64,000 bases of DNA from Leucogyrophana mollusca. Taxonomy: Eukaryota; Basidiomycota; Agaricomycetes; Boletales. The notes below the pieces were generated by a model. The model was given only the letters and a program-made list of their open reading frames with translations, had not been told where the DNA came from and made no database searches. Numbering within the stretch: position 1 is the first letter of the stretch; the number at the start of each line of letters is the position of its first letter. The translations under genes were made by a program, and so were the position numbers. This document shows positions 49,435-60,328 of this stretch, piece after piece. The stretch covers positions 124,001 to 188,000 of the forward strand of contig MU266352.1 of assembly GCA_021014945.1 (NCBI GenBank), in the 5' to 3' direction.

Positions 49435-49951
49435 TCATACAACAGGCACTATAAAGATAATAGTCAGCTTCTGTGTATGTGCAAGCATGAACATGAAATG
49501 TCAGTATTAGCATGGATGCTCATCAACACTCGTCCTTGAGACGAGGTCAGGGCTTGACTTCTATTTGTTCGATCATTCGAAATGAGACACGGAAAGACTA
49601 CTCACGTTTGTCGGAGTGTTACCAGAAACCACCTAAAGAGAAGGATTCACGTTGAGTATGATAACGCGTCTGGGATGAAGAGAAAGCTCGGAAATTTGGG
49701 TATAATGTGAAAGTTCATCAACTCGAAAGAGCTTCGAAGTAGCGATTCATATGTTTCTCGTCACTGCAAAAGAAAACAGAGCTTCAAGCCACTTACCACG
49801 AACAGCAGAGCTCCAACACCACAGTGGACAGAGAACAAAACCAACGAGCAAGGAAGTAAAAAGTTTGAAACAGTAGAGCCGCCTAATAAGGTCTTTTAGA
49901 GGTTATGTTAGGGCCGGTCTTACTGATTTGTGGCACTGACTTGCCATTCAT
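49435..49951 (-). CDS. Candidate very small hydrophobic protein, model uncertain
   Basis: The stretch between CAS1 and STS1 contains a short hydrophobic open segment on the minus strand (STVSNFLLPCSLVLFSVHCG, then VGALLFV). It can be reached from ATG 49951 by a GC..AG intron (GCAAGT donor at 49944, acceptor ending 49883). Further introns could add VVSGNTPTN and a second hydrophobic tail, ending at 49435. A different splice with a GTCAGT donor gives another open frame of about 48 residues, so the protein is not settled. The intron signals argue for a transcribed, spliced small gene. It would share a 63-bp divergent promoter with STS1. No family recognised. Confidence 0.25.
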
Positions 49952-50014
49952 CGCGTTGCAAGCTCGGTTAGCGGCTTCACATCTGTCCTTTCTACCTCTC
50001 ACATCCAAAACACA

Positions 50015-51324
50015 ATGGCAAATGTCGCCTATCCTCAAATCGACTTCTTTCCCGGTCCAGCAAATCCTTCTTCTTCTCGTTTTGGATTCGGATTTGGTCT
50101 AGCTGCCAATTCCGCCATGGGGGCAGCGGGATGGCAGGCGGCATCAACCCCGGGACATACGCAACCTGCTGCGTTCCAGCAGCTTACAGCCAATATAAAC
50201 ATATCAGTCCCCGCACATCGCATACAAAAGAGGCGTCATGAACCGGAAGACGAACTGGAGTCCAGTCGCCATGGTGGGAGGGACGTCACCATGGACAGAA
50301 GCCCAACGCCAGAACGGCCCAAACGTGCCGCACCAAAGCGTGCCAAGGTCTTTCCCAATGATATAGCGAAAGACGATAGACCCACAAAGGAGAATAAAGC
50401 TCCCGAGGCCGAGAATGACGTTGACGTGGGCCTCTTGCTTGGTGTGTGGTCTCTCGTCTACTGTCTGGCCAGCAAATAGCTTACTGATCGTAAACAGCGA
50501 GTCTACCACCGCAATCTTTACTGCCACTTATAAATTCTCTGATCAGTGCACAACCATCATTAAAGGCCCTCATCCTACCACTTATACCTCGTCCTACTTT
50601 GGACACAGCTATACAAGCCCTCGAACAGTCGGCTAGAAAACTTCGCGATGCATACCCTTACTCAACTACACCATCATCCTTCTCGTCCGCAACCTCAACG
50701 ACATCCTTTGGTTTTGGCTCTGGATTCGGCGCCAGTCGATCGACAACTGCAAGCGGGGCATCTGGATTTGGACGACTGGCACAAGGGAGTCATTCGAATC
50801 AGTCTGATGGTGGCATGCGGGAATCATACATCCTTTCGCGCCTTAGACCACATATCCACGAATTCGTATCAGCCAGCATGTCTTATGTCCCGTACTTCTC
50901 CTATGCCATCCCCCGAGAAGGATCGCATTCCGACCCTTCGTCAAGTTCACATTCTGCGGCGCTGCAGATGCAGCGCAAAGACATACCGCATCCCACAGAA
51001 ACATATTCATTCCTCGCTGCGCTTACCACGCACATCCTCTCCCAGCCTCCGCTTACTCAGTCTTCGCTGGCTCCCCTACTTCTTCCCCGGTTGGCCCAGG
51101 AATGGAAGGCCTGGCTAGACAAGATAGACGAGGTGGTTAATCGAGAGGGAGGGATGTTCGGGAGCGAGACCGTTCGAGGATGGGAGAAAGGACTGGATGA
51201 GTTTGCAGACGCCAAGGGACCAGAGGGGTGGAATGTCATGCGAGAGGTAAGAGACCAATGGGTTTCGAAGGTCGGCTGGCTGGTTGGCCGGAGCGTACTA
51301 CACCCAATGGAGGAGGGGCTTTGA
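50015..51324 (+). CDS. STS1: Nuclear proteasome tethering factor STS1/Cut8
   Basis: Holds 26S proteasomes in the nucleus. The start at 50015 gives MANVAYPQIDFFPGPANPSS. The N-terminal half is disordered with a basic stretch (PERPKRAAPKRAKVF) fitting the importin-alpha-dependent NLS of Sts1. After a short intron come the Cut8 six-helix features: LLASLPPQSLLPLINSLISA, LIPRPTLDTAIQALEQSARK and a Ser/Gly insert. Then YILSRLRPHIHEFVSASMSY, FLAALTTHILSQPP and LAQEWKAWLDKIDEVVNREG follow, and the end is the usual VRGWEKGLDEFAD..VRDQWVSKVGWLVG. About 415 residues in two or three exons. In yeast its partner is Srp1, whose homologue is at 8.9-10.8 kb. Confidence 0.93.
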
Positions 51325-52973
51325 AATCTGATGGCGTGTATCGTTCGGTGAGATAGCGGGTGAGAACCGGACAGCGCTATGTTTGCTTTCATATCTTCCA
51401 TTGTTGACCCTGAGGCTTGAGGCCTCAGGAATCGGTTCTTCCGCTGTCCTGTTTTCCTTTTATCTTCATATTAGCTTTAGCTTTCATGGTATTCGTCATG
51501 AATTACAACTCCTTGGGTGTATCTCCTACTCATTTTTGCATTATTCGCATGCGTTATCGGAAGTCTTAATTCTTCAGCACTTCCCCTGTGTCCTGTAACA
51601 ATTATATGCACGTGGTAGCCATTGCTATGTATACTATTCAAATATTCTCGCAGATACCCACGAAAGCATGGAGACAGGGAGTTTCGAGTTTGCCATGGAA
51701 GCAAATTCCTTCACCGATAGACGAGGGCGGTATCAAACACGGCAGCTTTCACAAGTTTGTTCTCGTACACATCTATGGATCTTTGAGCTATGACGCTTGG
51801 TCGTAGATCTGGGGTAGTATATAACCTTTCCGTGAAACGCATCAACCACAACCTACCTGAACGGGAGAAAGATCAACGTGATGATCAGGCCGGCACTGCT
51901 CCTTAAACAGACAAATTGAAGATACGAGCATCTGTGGTAATAAGCATTTGACTTCGCCGCGTCTTTTGATCATGATCTGAGGGGAAACGCCACCAGACGA
52001 CTAGCTTGGGATGGCGGCATCTGGTGACGAACTTTCTGCCCGTCGATCCTGAGAACATTCCTGGCCATGACAGGTGATTTAAGTTATGGGTCACTGATAC
52101 TGGAGCCACGGACCTGGATTGCGGTCAGTGAAATGCAGATCTTCTAGCGCTCTACAAAACGTACCGTCGTCGCGGCATCACTGAACCCCTTTTAATTCCC
52201 TTGATGATTAGGTGTGATCACAATGACGTCCAAGGTCACGGAGCTGGAAAAGTGGAAGTTGTCCAACTTACTCGTTGCCGATCCGAGTACGAGACGTGTA
52301 GGGTGCAAGCTGGGACTCCGACGTAGATAGTCGCACCGCTAGAACACAAAATGATTGGTTTAGGTGACGTCTGTCCGAGAAGCATTGGGTTCGTGCAGTC
52401 AGGGTTTCCCCCTAAAATTTTCCGGAGGAACGTGTGAGCAGCGCGTAACTTGGGATGGAAAGTAAAAACAAAAATCCGGGTGTGAGAGTTAATCGGGCGA
52501 TCTTCACAGAGATCAGGTCTCAGGACGAGTAGGATCTTAAAAAAAAAGAAAAAAGAAATTATTGTTCTCACAAAAAGTCACCACAGATAAGACAGTTCTT
52601 GACATGTCCCGTGAATGTTTGGCCCAGCTTCGAGCCTAGTCGTGATTGGGATAGACAGCAAGGTTGATTCTCTATCACGGAAACCAATGCTTGTAAGTAC
52701 ATCGAGCAGCGGAACTGAGGACTATCGTCGACGGCGTAGAAAAGCTGAAGGGAACTAAATGCACTGAACTTACTTACGGGATTTCTTACGACAAGGTGGC
52801 GGTAAGAAGAAGGCGGTCATTGTTGTGGAGTGTTTGGCAAGGGCTTTCAACTTTCTCTCTCTGGGTTCGGGCTGCGAGCAATTCTGCAAAGGAGAATCTG
52901 CCAAACCGTGAGTTCTAAATTCCAGCTAGAGTCCTTGCATAATATCAATAATGTGCAGCTTTCAGACTCATGC
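51325..52973. other. 1.65-kb intergenic region
   Basis: No gene supported. It holds AT-rich sequence, an A-rich run near 52539-52558 (about 20 bases) and short unrelated open frames. On the minus strand an ATG at 52821 opens MTAFFLPPPCRKKS and is followed by a good donor (GTAAGT), but no further exon could be recognised. The 5' flank of the next gene lies at the right edge. Confidence 0.45.
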
Positions 52974-54623
52974 ATGCTTTATCATGCATCCCGGTTACTC
53001 ACAAGTACCACCGTGTCTGCCGTACCACCGCTTTCTGCAGTATCCCCGTTCACCGATATTTTACATTCGGCCGCTGCTCGTGCGTGGACACGGCGCGCGC
53101 AATATCATGACGCTAGTCGCGTCGTTAAGAAGAGGCCCCAGGAACGCTCCGAGGGGTCGTCTTCATGTCGTGCACACCCGCGACCTCCAGCTCCCACCAA
53201 AGCTCCAGGACGTTTTGGCGTCACATCAATAAATCCGGATTCACTGTCAGACTATGATACCAGTTGGCGCGATCCTGGACGCACGTCATCTTTTTATGAA
53301 GCGGACCCTCCATGGCATCCTTCCCTTTCCGTCCATTCCCGGCCCATACAAACTTTGCCGGTGCCCTCTTTGCCTATCCCTACCTCGCGCGAATCATTTC
53401 ATCAAAACCTCTTGGACATTATCTCACACCAGCCCTCGTCCCTCTCCACATTACTCCAATATCACTCCCTGTACCCACCGCCATTTCATTCTTTCCACTC
53501 CACGCGCTCCTTTAACCTGCTCATATCTCTAGCCTTTCGCCACGCTGCACTGGGCACCGCAGGACGACTGTTCAACGACATGCGCTCAGAGGGCATACGT
53601 GGGGACATGGAAACGTGGAAATTAATTGTTAGGTGGTTTGTGCGAACGGGCCGGTGGAATGAAGCTTGGAGACGCGTTATGCGAATTTTGGAGAACAAGA
53701 AATGGAAGGAGGAAATGAATATATCCTTGCTGGCTCGGAAGGGTATACCGCTGCCTCTTTGGCTCGAGTTTTTTGGCACGATGAAAAGAGGCGCACTGAG
53801 GCGGTTGGTTAAGAGGCGCAGCAAGAGGGTCAAGCAGGGTTGGGTTGATTCATCTCAAGCATACAAAGTTTTGCACGAGTTCCCCGGCATCCACTCCACA
53901 GACCCTGGCTCTGCTCGGTATCAGACCCTTATGGACCATTTTCCATCGCTCACATCTCACGAATATGCGCAACTACCTCCGAAGGCAGTATACACCATCG
54001 TTCACGCAATGATCCGACTCGGGCGCCGACAGGATGCACTGACGACTACTCAAGCATACTTGTCGTCACTGCCCAGACGGTTGGCGCACAGTCAGCGTCG
54101 TGTTGTACGTGACATAATTCATCTACATATCCTGGTCGACCCTGCAAAGTCGGGGCTTTCGCACCATTTTGCCTCGCGGCGCGTTTTATATGCTCTCCTG
54201 GACATGCGTAAAGATATACTTCCTTCTCCGACCACGCTTTTCCTGCTTCTTGGGACCCTACGAACGTGCAAGCGATGCGGAACAATAGCTGGCCAGTGTC
54301 TCAGAATTTTCAGAAGAAGATGGGGTGAACGCGTGGAATCTGGCATGGTCAGAAGGCGTATTGCAAGTCTCGCCCTCAAGGAAGGCCGCTCAGATATCTT
54401 TGACGACATGATTAGGAAGGAGCAGAGCGCGCGATCGATTAGGGCTGGCTGGCGCACTCAACGGGAACTTCTAGGAGGGTCTTTCCCTCGGGCATTCCCT
54501 CGACTTATCAAGAGACCTCATCGACAGCTATTTGGAAAAAGGGGGATTGAAAATCGGCGGTGGCAGATGCTGACGAAGAATGCGTTGCGAATGAGGCAAA
54601 GACGAGGCGGAGTCGGTTCCTAG
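52974..54623 (+). CDS. PPR-like protein, probably mitochondrial, encoded by one long exon
   Basis: An open frame of 549 codons without introns, unusual in this intron-rich window. The ATG at 52974 gives MLYHASRLLTSTTVSAVPPL and a basic region consistent with mitochondrial import. The frame is open further upstream but has no ATG there. The middle shows a helical-repeat pattern typical of pentatricopeptide proteins: FNLLISLAFRHAALGTAGRL, FNDMRSEGIRGDMETWKLIV and RTGRWNEAWRRVMRILENKK. A second such stretch is YTIVHAMIRLGRRQDALTTT. The C-terminus is very Arg/Lys-rich. Members of this kind usually bind mitochondrial RNA or ribosomes; that is inference here. I cannot name an orthologue. Confidence 0.68.
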   Translation: MLYHASRLLTSTTVSAVPPLSAVSPFTDILHSAAARAWTRRAQYHDASRVVKKRPQERSEGSSSCRAHPRPPAPTKAPGRFGVTSINPDSLSDYDTSWRDPGRTSSFYEADPPWHPSLSVHSRPIQTLPVPSLPIPTSRESFHQNLLDIISHQPSSLSTLLQYHSLYPPPFHSFHSTRSFNLLISLAFRHAALGTAGRLFNDMRSEGIRGDMETWKLIVRWFVRTGRWNEAWRRVMRILENKKWKEEMNISLLARKGIPLPLWLEFFGTMKRGALRRLVKRRSKRVKQGWVDSSQAYKVLHEFPGIHSTDPGSARYQTLMDHFPSLTSHEYAQLPPKAVYTIVHAMIRLGRRQDALTTTQAYLSSLPRRLAHSQRRVVRDIIHLHILVDPAKSGLSHHFASRRVLYALLDMRKDILPSPTTLFLLLGTLRTCKRCGTIAGQCLRIFRRRWGERVESGMVRRRIASLALKEGRSDIFDDMIRKEQSARSIRAGWRTQRELLGGSFPRAFPRLIKRPHRQLFGKRGIENRRWQMLTKNALRMRQRRGGVGS

Positions 54624-54989
54624 AAAGACGATGCATGTCACTACTTCCCCTCGGTAATAGAGGCCAGATGAATGCAAAGGTTCTCCTTCACTCCGAGGAG
54701 CGACTGGTTCTTGTACCCATGAATGGACGTCGTCGAGAGCAACCATAGCTTTAAACGATGAAGAGAGTAAAATTGCAACAGAGGCACATTATATAGTATG
54801 TACATTCGCCATATGTAATACTTAAGCCGTTAGAATGCTATTTGTACATTATGGAACATCAAGATGCGTAAGGTGCATATTATCAAGCACAGCTAAAAAC
54901 TGTTATCCCTTCGCCATAGCGGATAGACGAATACAAAGCGTACAGCGTCTTTCCTGAACGTCAAATAGCATGTGCCGCAGAATCGTACT
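54624..54989. other. Intergenic, convergent 3' ends
   Basis: 3' flanks of the PPR-like and REX4-like genes, with AT-rich sequence around 54780-54880 suited to 3'-end formation. No gene. Confidence 0.5.
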
Positions 54990-55872
54990 CTATAGATAGC
55001 ACCGCGAGTATGTGCTTGGGGGAAGGCTCGAAGGCCAGTTCCCCTGCGATATAGCACCCTCCCATTCAGCCGCCGCGGAACGATATAGATCAAGCGCCGC
55101 ACGCGCGTTCTCAACCTTCAGAGAAAGGACAAATGACACAGCGTAAGTCAGCCGCATGGAGTAGATTTCAGGGGGTAGAGGGAGAAAGATGGGACCTCGT
55201 GCAAACTTACCGGATGTAATTGTCCATCTTGGCACCGGCGACACATGAGATGCCACATGAGCGTCTGAAGACCAATGATCTGGTTCGGGGAACGGAGCGC
55301 ATTGCGAAAAGGTTGATACAGCGCAACATCTCGAGTTGCGACAGCAGGATGTGGAATGCCGAGGACTTGAGCAAAGCGGACCAAATTAATCACTGTAATA
55401 CCTTATATCAGATATGGGAAGGTATGTACCTGATAGGTCGCTCCAGAGACTATGGCCGACGAGAACTTTGCCTTTAATGAGGTCTGCGACGTGCTGCTGA
55501 ACGTGATTGAAAATGGGCGTGTCGGCTAAGAACACCCGGTGACCACAAATTGTTGTGTGTATGATTTAGTATGGCTCTTGTCGCGAGTGGTTGTTGGTCA
55601 CTCACGAGAGAGCAAATGAGAGGGTTCTATCCCTGTGGTCGCGGTACGATAATCGCTAACCGGCATGGTGGGGGAAACATACGTGTCGAGGACAATAATC
55701 CCCCTGTAATTTACGATCGACACACGCCTGGAAGGGAAGTGAGTATGGTTCTGGAGGATCAGTAGAGGACGAACGCGAGCATCGCTGTAGTCCCTCCAGG
55801 GCCAACGCCGACATTGGTACAGGAAAGTGCGAGGATCTGGTCATTAGAAGGGATAGGATACTTCGTCGCCAT
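54990..55872 (-). CDS. REX4-like exonuclease-fold protein, catalytic residues missing
   Basis: Five exons give about 205 residues. The start at 55872 reads MATKYPIPSNDQILALSCTN. The fold markers of the REX4/ISG20 DEDDh group are plain: VGVGPGGTTAMLARVSIVNY, RGIIVLDTYVSPTMPVSDYR, TATTGIEPSHLLS, KGKVLVGHSLWSDLS, VLGIPHPAVATRDVALYQPF and SPNQIIGLQTLMWHL. It ends ENARAALDLYRSAAAEWEGA. However, where active members have Asp-x-Glu (as in D-C-E) this protein has Ser-Cys-Thr, and the Exo III His-x(3-4)-Glu-Asp is HP-VENAR with Asn for Asp. The central Asp (WSDL) remains. A non-catalytic, perhaps RNA-binding, relative is inferred. It is not a pseudogene: the frame is clean. Confidence 0.82.
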
Positions 55873-58800
55873 TTTGACAAACTCAGATAGAGTAGGGGCC
55901 ACTTACGACCACAAAGGTGTTGAATGTTGGCGGTATTTAATGGTGAGCCGCAAGAGTGCATGACACGAGAGATTGCAAAAAAGCATTAGTACAATCTGGA
56001 CAAATTAACCCTCTCTGGCTGTTTGCATGAACGACGTAAGGGATGGAGAGTTGAAGAGAAGGGAGGGGGTCACGTAACTGATATGGAGAGGCATGGCGCC
56101 GATCGATGGGCTCTCTGAGATTGGTGTTAGTCTGGGCATTTCGGTCGCGAACATTAGACTTAGAAAACGCCGTAGCAGGGTTTGCACCTGAATCAAGACA
56201 GAATCTCGTGGCTGTTAGCATTAGAAGGGCCGACAGCATATGATGGACTTATGAAGGCCTCGATAGCCCTGGCGAATGCATCACAAACAAACAATCCCGC
56301 CGGGAGAATAGATTCGATTCGAGGTCCAGCCTGTTGTGATGTCGAGAGAGATGCCAGACGTGCGGCACCTGAGCGAAGCTGTCAGATCAGATTTAAAAGG
56401 GCGATGAAAGTCATTTGCGGCAAGATTAGCGAAAGACACTTCCTAGGCCTCTCAGGAGAGTGTGAGGGCCATGTACAATCAAAGCACCCTGTTTCAATCG
56501 CGATTGTAGCGGAAGCTCGTCTCTAAGAATGCGGCTCGCCTTACGAAAACGCTGTCGCTGGTCTCCTCGACTCCGGTTATTCGTGCAGAAGAGACCGGCG
56601 CTATTACCAATTTTTTATATCTCGTGGGGCTGACATTTCACGACGCTGGCAAACTCGGGCCTACGTCTTTTGAAATGAGTCTTGTGCGGCAATGGCAAGG
56701 TCAAAAAATACTTAGTACGGGAATATTGTGGTTAGAAGGGGACATCGCCAAATAGTAGGGAGCACAGCAACACTTGTCAGTAACACTCCCGCGCCTTCAC
56801 AACCGAGTTGGCTTGCGACTTGGTAACTAGCAGATTAGGGTGCGAGCAACGACTCGCGAGACGCTCCGTGACGGGACCGGCGCTTTGAATTAGACGAACC
56901 AGTGCAGCTTGCGAGAAATTTCATAGATGGGAGCTCTTTTATGACCCAGCGGTAGATTCGAAGCTTGGCCAAGTCTCCCTGAAACTAGGCAACAACAAAA
57001 TTCATTGGGACGGAACTTGCCGTACTGCACCTGCAGGAGACCTGTGAACTTGAGTCGATCGATCACCGCGTCAATCAGTTCACTCATTTGCTTTTCCGCC
57101 TTTATTTAAATCTGGGCTGCTTCAAAGGCCGTTACACTGTTGCTCCTGATCGTTGTCAATCGCCGTCGCACTCCATTGCAGCTTTGGGCTGATCAGCGTC
57201 GCTGTATCTTCGTATGGACGTACGATTCCATGCTCCTTCGGTGTTCTCGGTAATGCGTTGGTTTCCCGTCTGCCATATTACAGTCATCTGTTCTGTAATT
57301 TCGATGCTTTCACCTAAATCTTCCATGACCTTTGTCAAGCATCATATCAACCGAATTTCTCAATGTTCGGACGGACGTGGCTCTCGTATCACCCCCGGCA
57401 ATGCAGGTTCTTTTCGGAACGTCCTTGATTCGATCGACTCGACACAGCTGCCGTTCCTCACCACAACCCCACTGCGGTGATTGGCAGGTGTGTGTGCGGC
57501 AATTTTGTACAGCATTTATGTCAGATACCTAGACACGAGCTTGGGTGGCCTCGAGAGCTGGAACCCTGCCTATTTCCAAGTTTTCTTGGTTACGACAGGC
57601 GTCGTAATGGCCATTTTAATGCACCGAACTGCGTGCCATGCGAGACCTGTTTTTCATTCCACCCTTTCGTAGGCATAAGCTACCGCGCCGTGTACATGCA
57701 ATAGTCAGCTTTCCGATTGTTTACTAATGGGTCAGTTCTTGCCAATCAACAACGAGGAAGTTTGAGGCCCTTCCTAGGACGCGATCAGAACTGTGCTACT
57801 GACAGGAGGCACTGAAAGAAGTCATCGTTGAAAATCTCGCGTCCGAGTCTGCAGAGGTCATTTTCGTGACGAGATGCAATGGCCTGCCCAAAGACAAAGG
57901 CGAAACCCGATACCTGGCGTAGCCTTTTAGTCCGCTTGTAGTACGGCCAGGGTGTGAGTGGAGCCATGCTGTTGGATCTACGTCTGTTCTTTAGAATGCG
58001 TCGATCAATATCTCTTACGTCCAGCAAAGAGCTGGAAGCTATGATCTGGACGCGCAGACCACTGCCTCTTTCCTCCCTCGATCTTCCGCCTGGTCACATA
58101 GCGTGTGGAAGGAGCCCCCGCATTCATAAAGCGCGTTCCTCGTCGCCCCCCAAGCCTTGCTGCTAATGGAATCCGATCATCACAACGATATGGTATCATC
58201 ACTCCTGCGTCAGCATACCGTCAAAGTGATTTAGCCTATGAGGGACTCGCGCCCTTGCTATTCACAATAAAAGGGGATCCGTCAGAACATTTTTAGGCTC
58301 CACGGGTTATGCACGAGACCGTACATTACATTGGACAACAGAGACGCTGACCATTCGAGCTGTAAGAGATAGCGGCTAACTTTATTGGACACCGAATCAA
58401 GCAACATTTTCGTGCTGCCAGCTAAACCGTAGTGGGATGCTTCGAACGGTGTTCGCCGCTCAGATAACGTGCCTGTTCCGAGAGGGTGAGCGCAGCAGGA
58501 CCCAGATGACATCGGCGTCCGAAAACTCACGTAGTTCCCGGGTGTGGGGATGATACCCCGGAATTCACATGCAGGGCGCTGCGGGCAAGACAAATATTGG
58601 ACCCAACAAGTCATAATGGCATCTGGCTCGATCGCCAAGAGGTCGCAATGGCGCTTGGTAACCTCGCAGCTCCTTTTCTATTTTGTCCTTTCAAGATAGA
58701 TAACCACCCTCTTCGTCCGTAATCTGTCGTAAGCTGATCTCCAGTCAGTAGTGTGGGCATGTGTACCTCCGTGAGTATCAGCACTATAGACAGCCGCCTT

Positions 58801-60328
58801 ATCCTATCACACGAATCATAATTTCGCAGGAGACCGTTGACCACGGATAGGACCAGAGCCGTTGATTCCGGATGAAGAGGTGGCTACTGACCGTGAGCTG
58901 TGACGATCCAGATACACGCAAAGGCGCAGAATGGCTAGAACTCCCGTGGAATTGATACCGCGTGATGAAAACAGGCGGATTTTTTTGGGTAATGATGGAA
59001 GTAGACCCCTAGAGGAGAACCGTGAATGAAAATTTGCCGATTATGATAAAGTGCAGGCATGAGCGTAAAATTTTGCGCACTGACCTCTTATACTCGTGAA
59101 GCTGTTCCTTGCCTCGTCTCAGCTTCCTAAAATTAGGATACTCGGGAGAAAAAATAGTTTGAGAGCTTCTCCGGAGGCGGGGGTTTATACACACACCTCG
59201 CCAGTTTGTCAAAATGCGGACTGGGTCCGTTTGTGCTCCATGGACACGCGGGTAGTCAGCTCCCTACCTGACATATTTTATGACGAAGGAAACCAGAGGA
59301 AACCGCTGGGTTCGAAAGGTCGGACCATGATATCGATGAAATCTATTGACTCTTGCTCAGCCGGGATTTCGCGAACGCCGTAAGGTCTAGTGACGTTCCA
59401 TCCAGTCAAAAAAAAATAGCGCAAGCGGAAATTTTGATACCCGCAGATCCCGGACCTGAGTGCAGCATACCCTAACGCCACTGAGTCGCCCTGAATGTGC
59501 CCTCCTGGGTTGATTTAAGAACGACTGCGAATGGGTGGAAGGGGGCAAGTAGGGAAGAAAATAAACTTCCGCCTGTGAAGCTCCACCTCATGCCTTGGCT
59601 TGTTGGTTCCCCCCCGACGGCACCGTAACCTTGATGAAGTGGAGGGGCCCTGGTTGACGAGAACGTGCGACAGTGACACCTTCGAAGGATAGAGCAGGTC
59701 GGAGCAAGGCCCAATCAGTTAACAAAAGAGTAAGCAATAATTAAAGAAATTCATATCCTGTGCTGCCACTCTGGTGAGCGCTCACTGCTGTGAGGCAGCA
59801 CATATCATTATGTAAAAACCATGTAGGCTTTTTAAGGGACTTGCGTTATTTTCCAGCTCGGACCGTTGACGAACATCTGATGTGAGCATGATCGTGTGCC
59901 AGGAGCCGTCCCGTTGGGTTCGCAAACGAGCCTGTGCGGAGACAGCGAGCGCACGCTTCCGGTGGAGTACGACCTGTATCAGTGCTTGAGAACAAATGAC
60001 TCCGTTGCGGTCAGACTATCGTTTATGCACAGCTTTTCTGAGGGGCGGAGGGCGTATGTCCGGGACGCTGCGGTTTCTCCTGTCCTCGCGAGAGACGAGG
60101 TTAAACGACTACACGGGAGATCTGTTGCCAATATATACACCATACAGCTTCAAGTAATGCAACAGAATGCTCACGTGGCGGTTCGAATATATATAGGCTT
60201 GTAGGAACGAGCGGCACGTGGTCAAAGCCGACTTACAGATAGCCCGAGCGTCCAGCGCCAGACGCAGAGCCATTGGTACTTGCAAGCCAATATCGTCAGC
60301 AAGCATCTACTAGCACTACTTTTGACTC
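55873..60328. other. 4.4-kb gene-poor region
   Basis: No gene I can firmly support. Weak coding-like stretches lie on the minus strand at about 55937-56540 and on the plus strand at about 57214-57672; both are treated as findings. No transposase, reverse transcriptase, terminal repeats or tRNA were recognised. The right end contains the RING-CH promoter, with tatata-like motifs at about 60130-60140 and 60187-60193. Confidence 0.5.

Noticed and set aside
52236..52571. 111-codon minus-strand frame near the A-rich run
   Set aside because: Phe/Leu-rich translation of A/T-rich DNA; no splice partners and no family resemblance.
56890..57087. Minus-strand frame MSELIDAVIDRLKFTG..
   Set aside because: Only about 15 residues look protein-like and no exon chain follows; not enough to call a gene.
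58282..58638. 118-codon minus-strand frame with a TPFEASHYGLAG stretch reminiscent of ankyrin
   Set aside because: A single weak ankyrin-like stretch with no second repeat and no start or splice support.
59896..60204. 102-codon plus-strand frame before the RING-CH gene
   Set aside because: It begins with GTG rather than ATG and has no recognised motif; probably chance open sequence in the promoter region.
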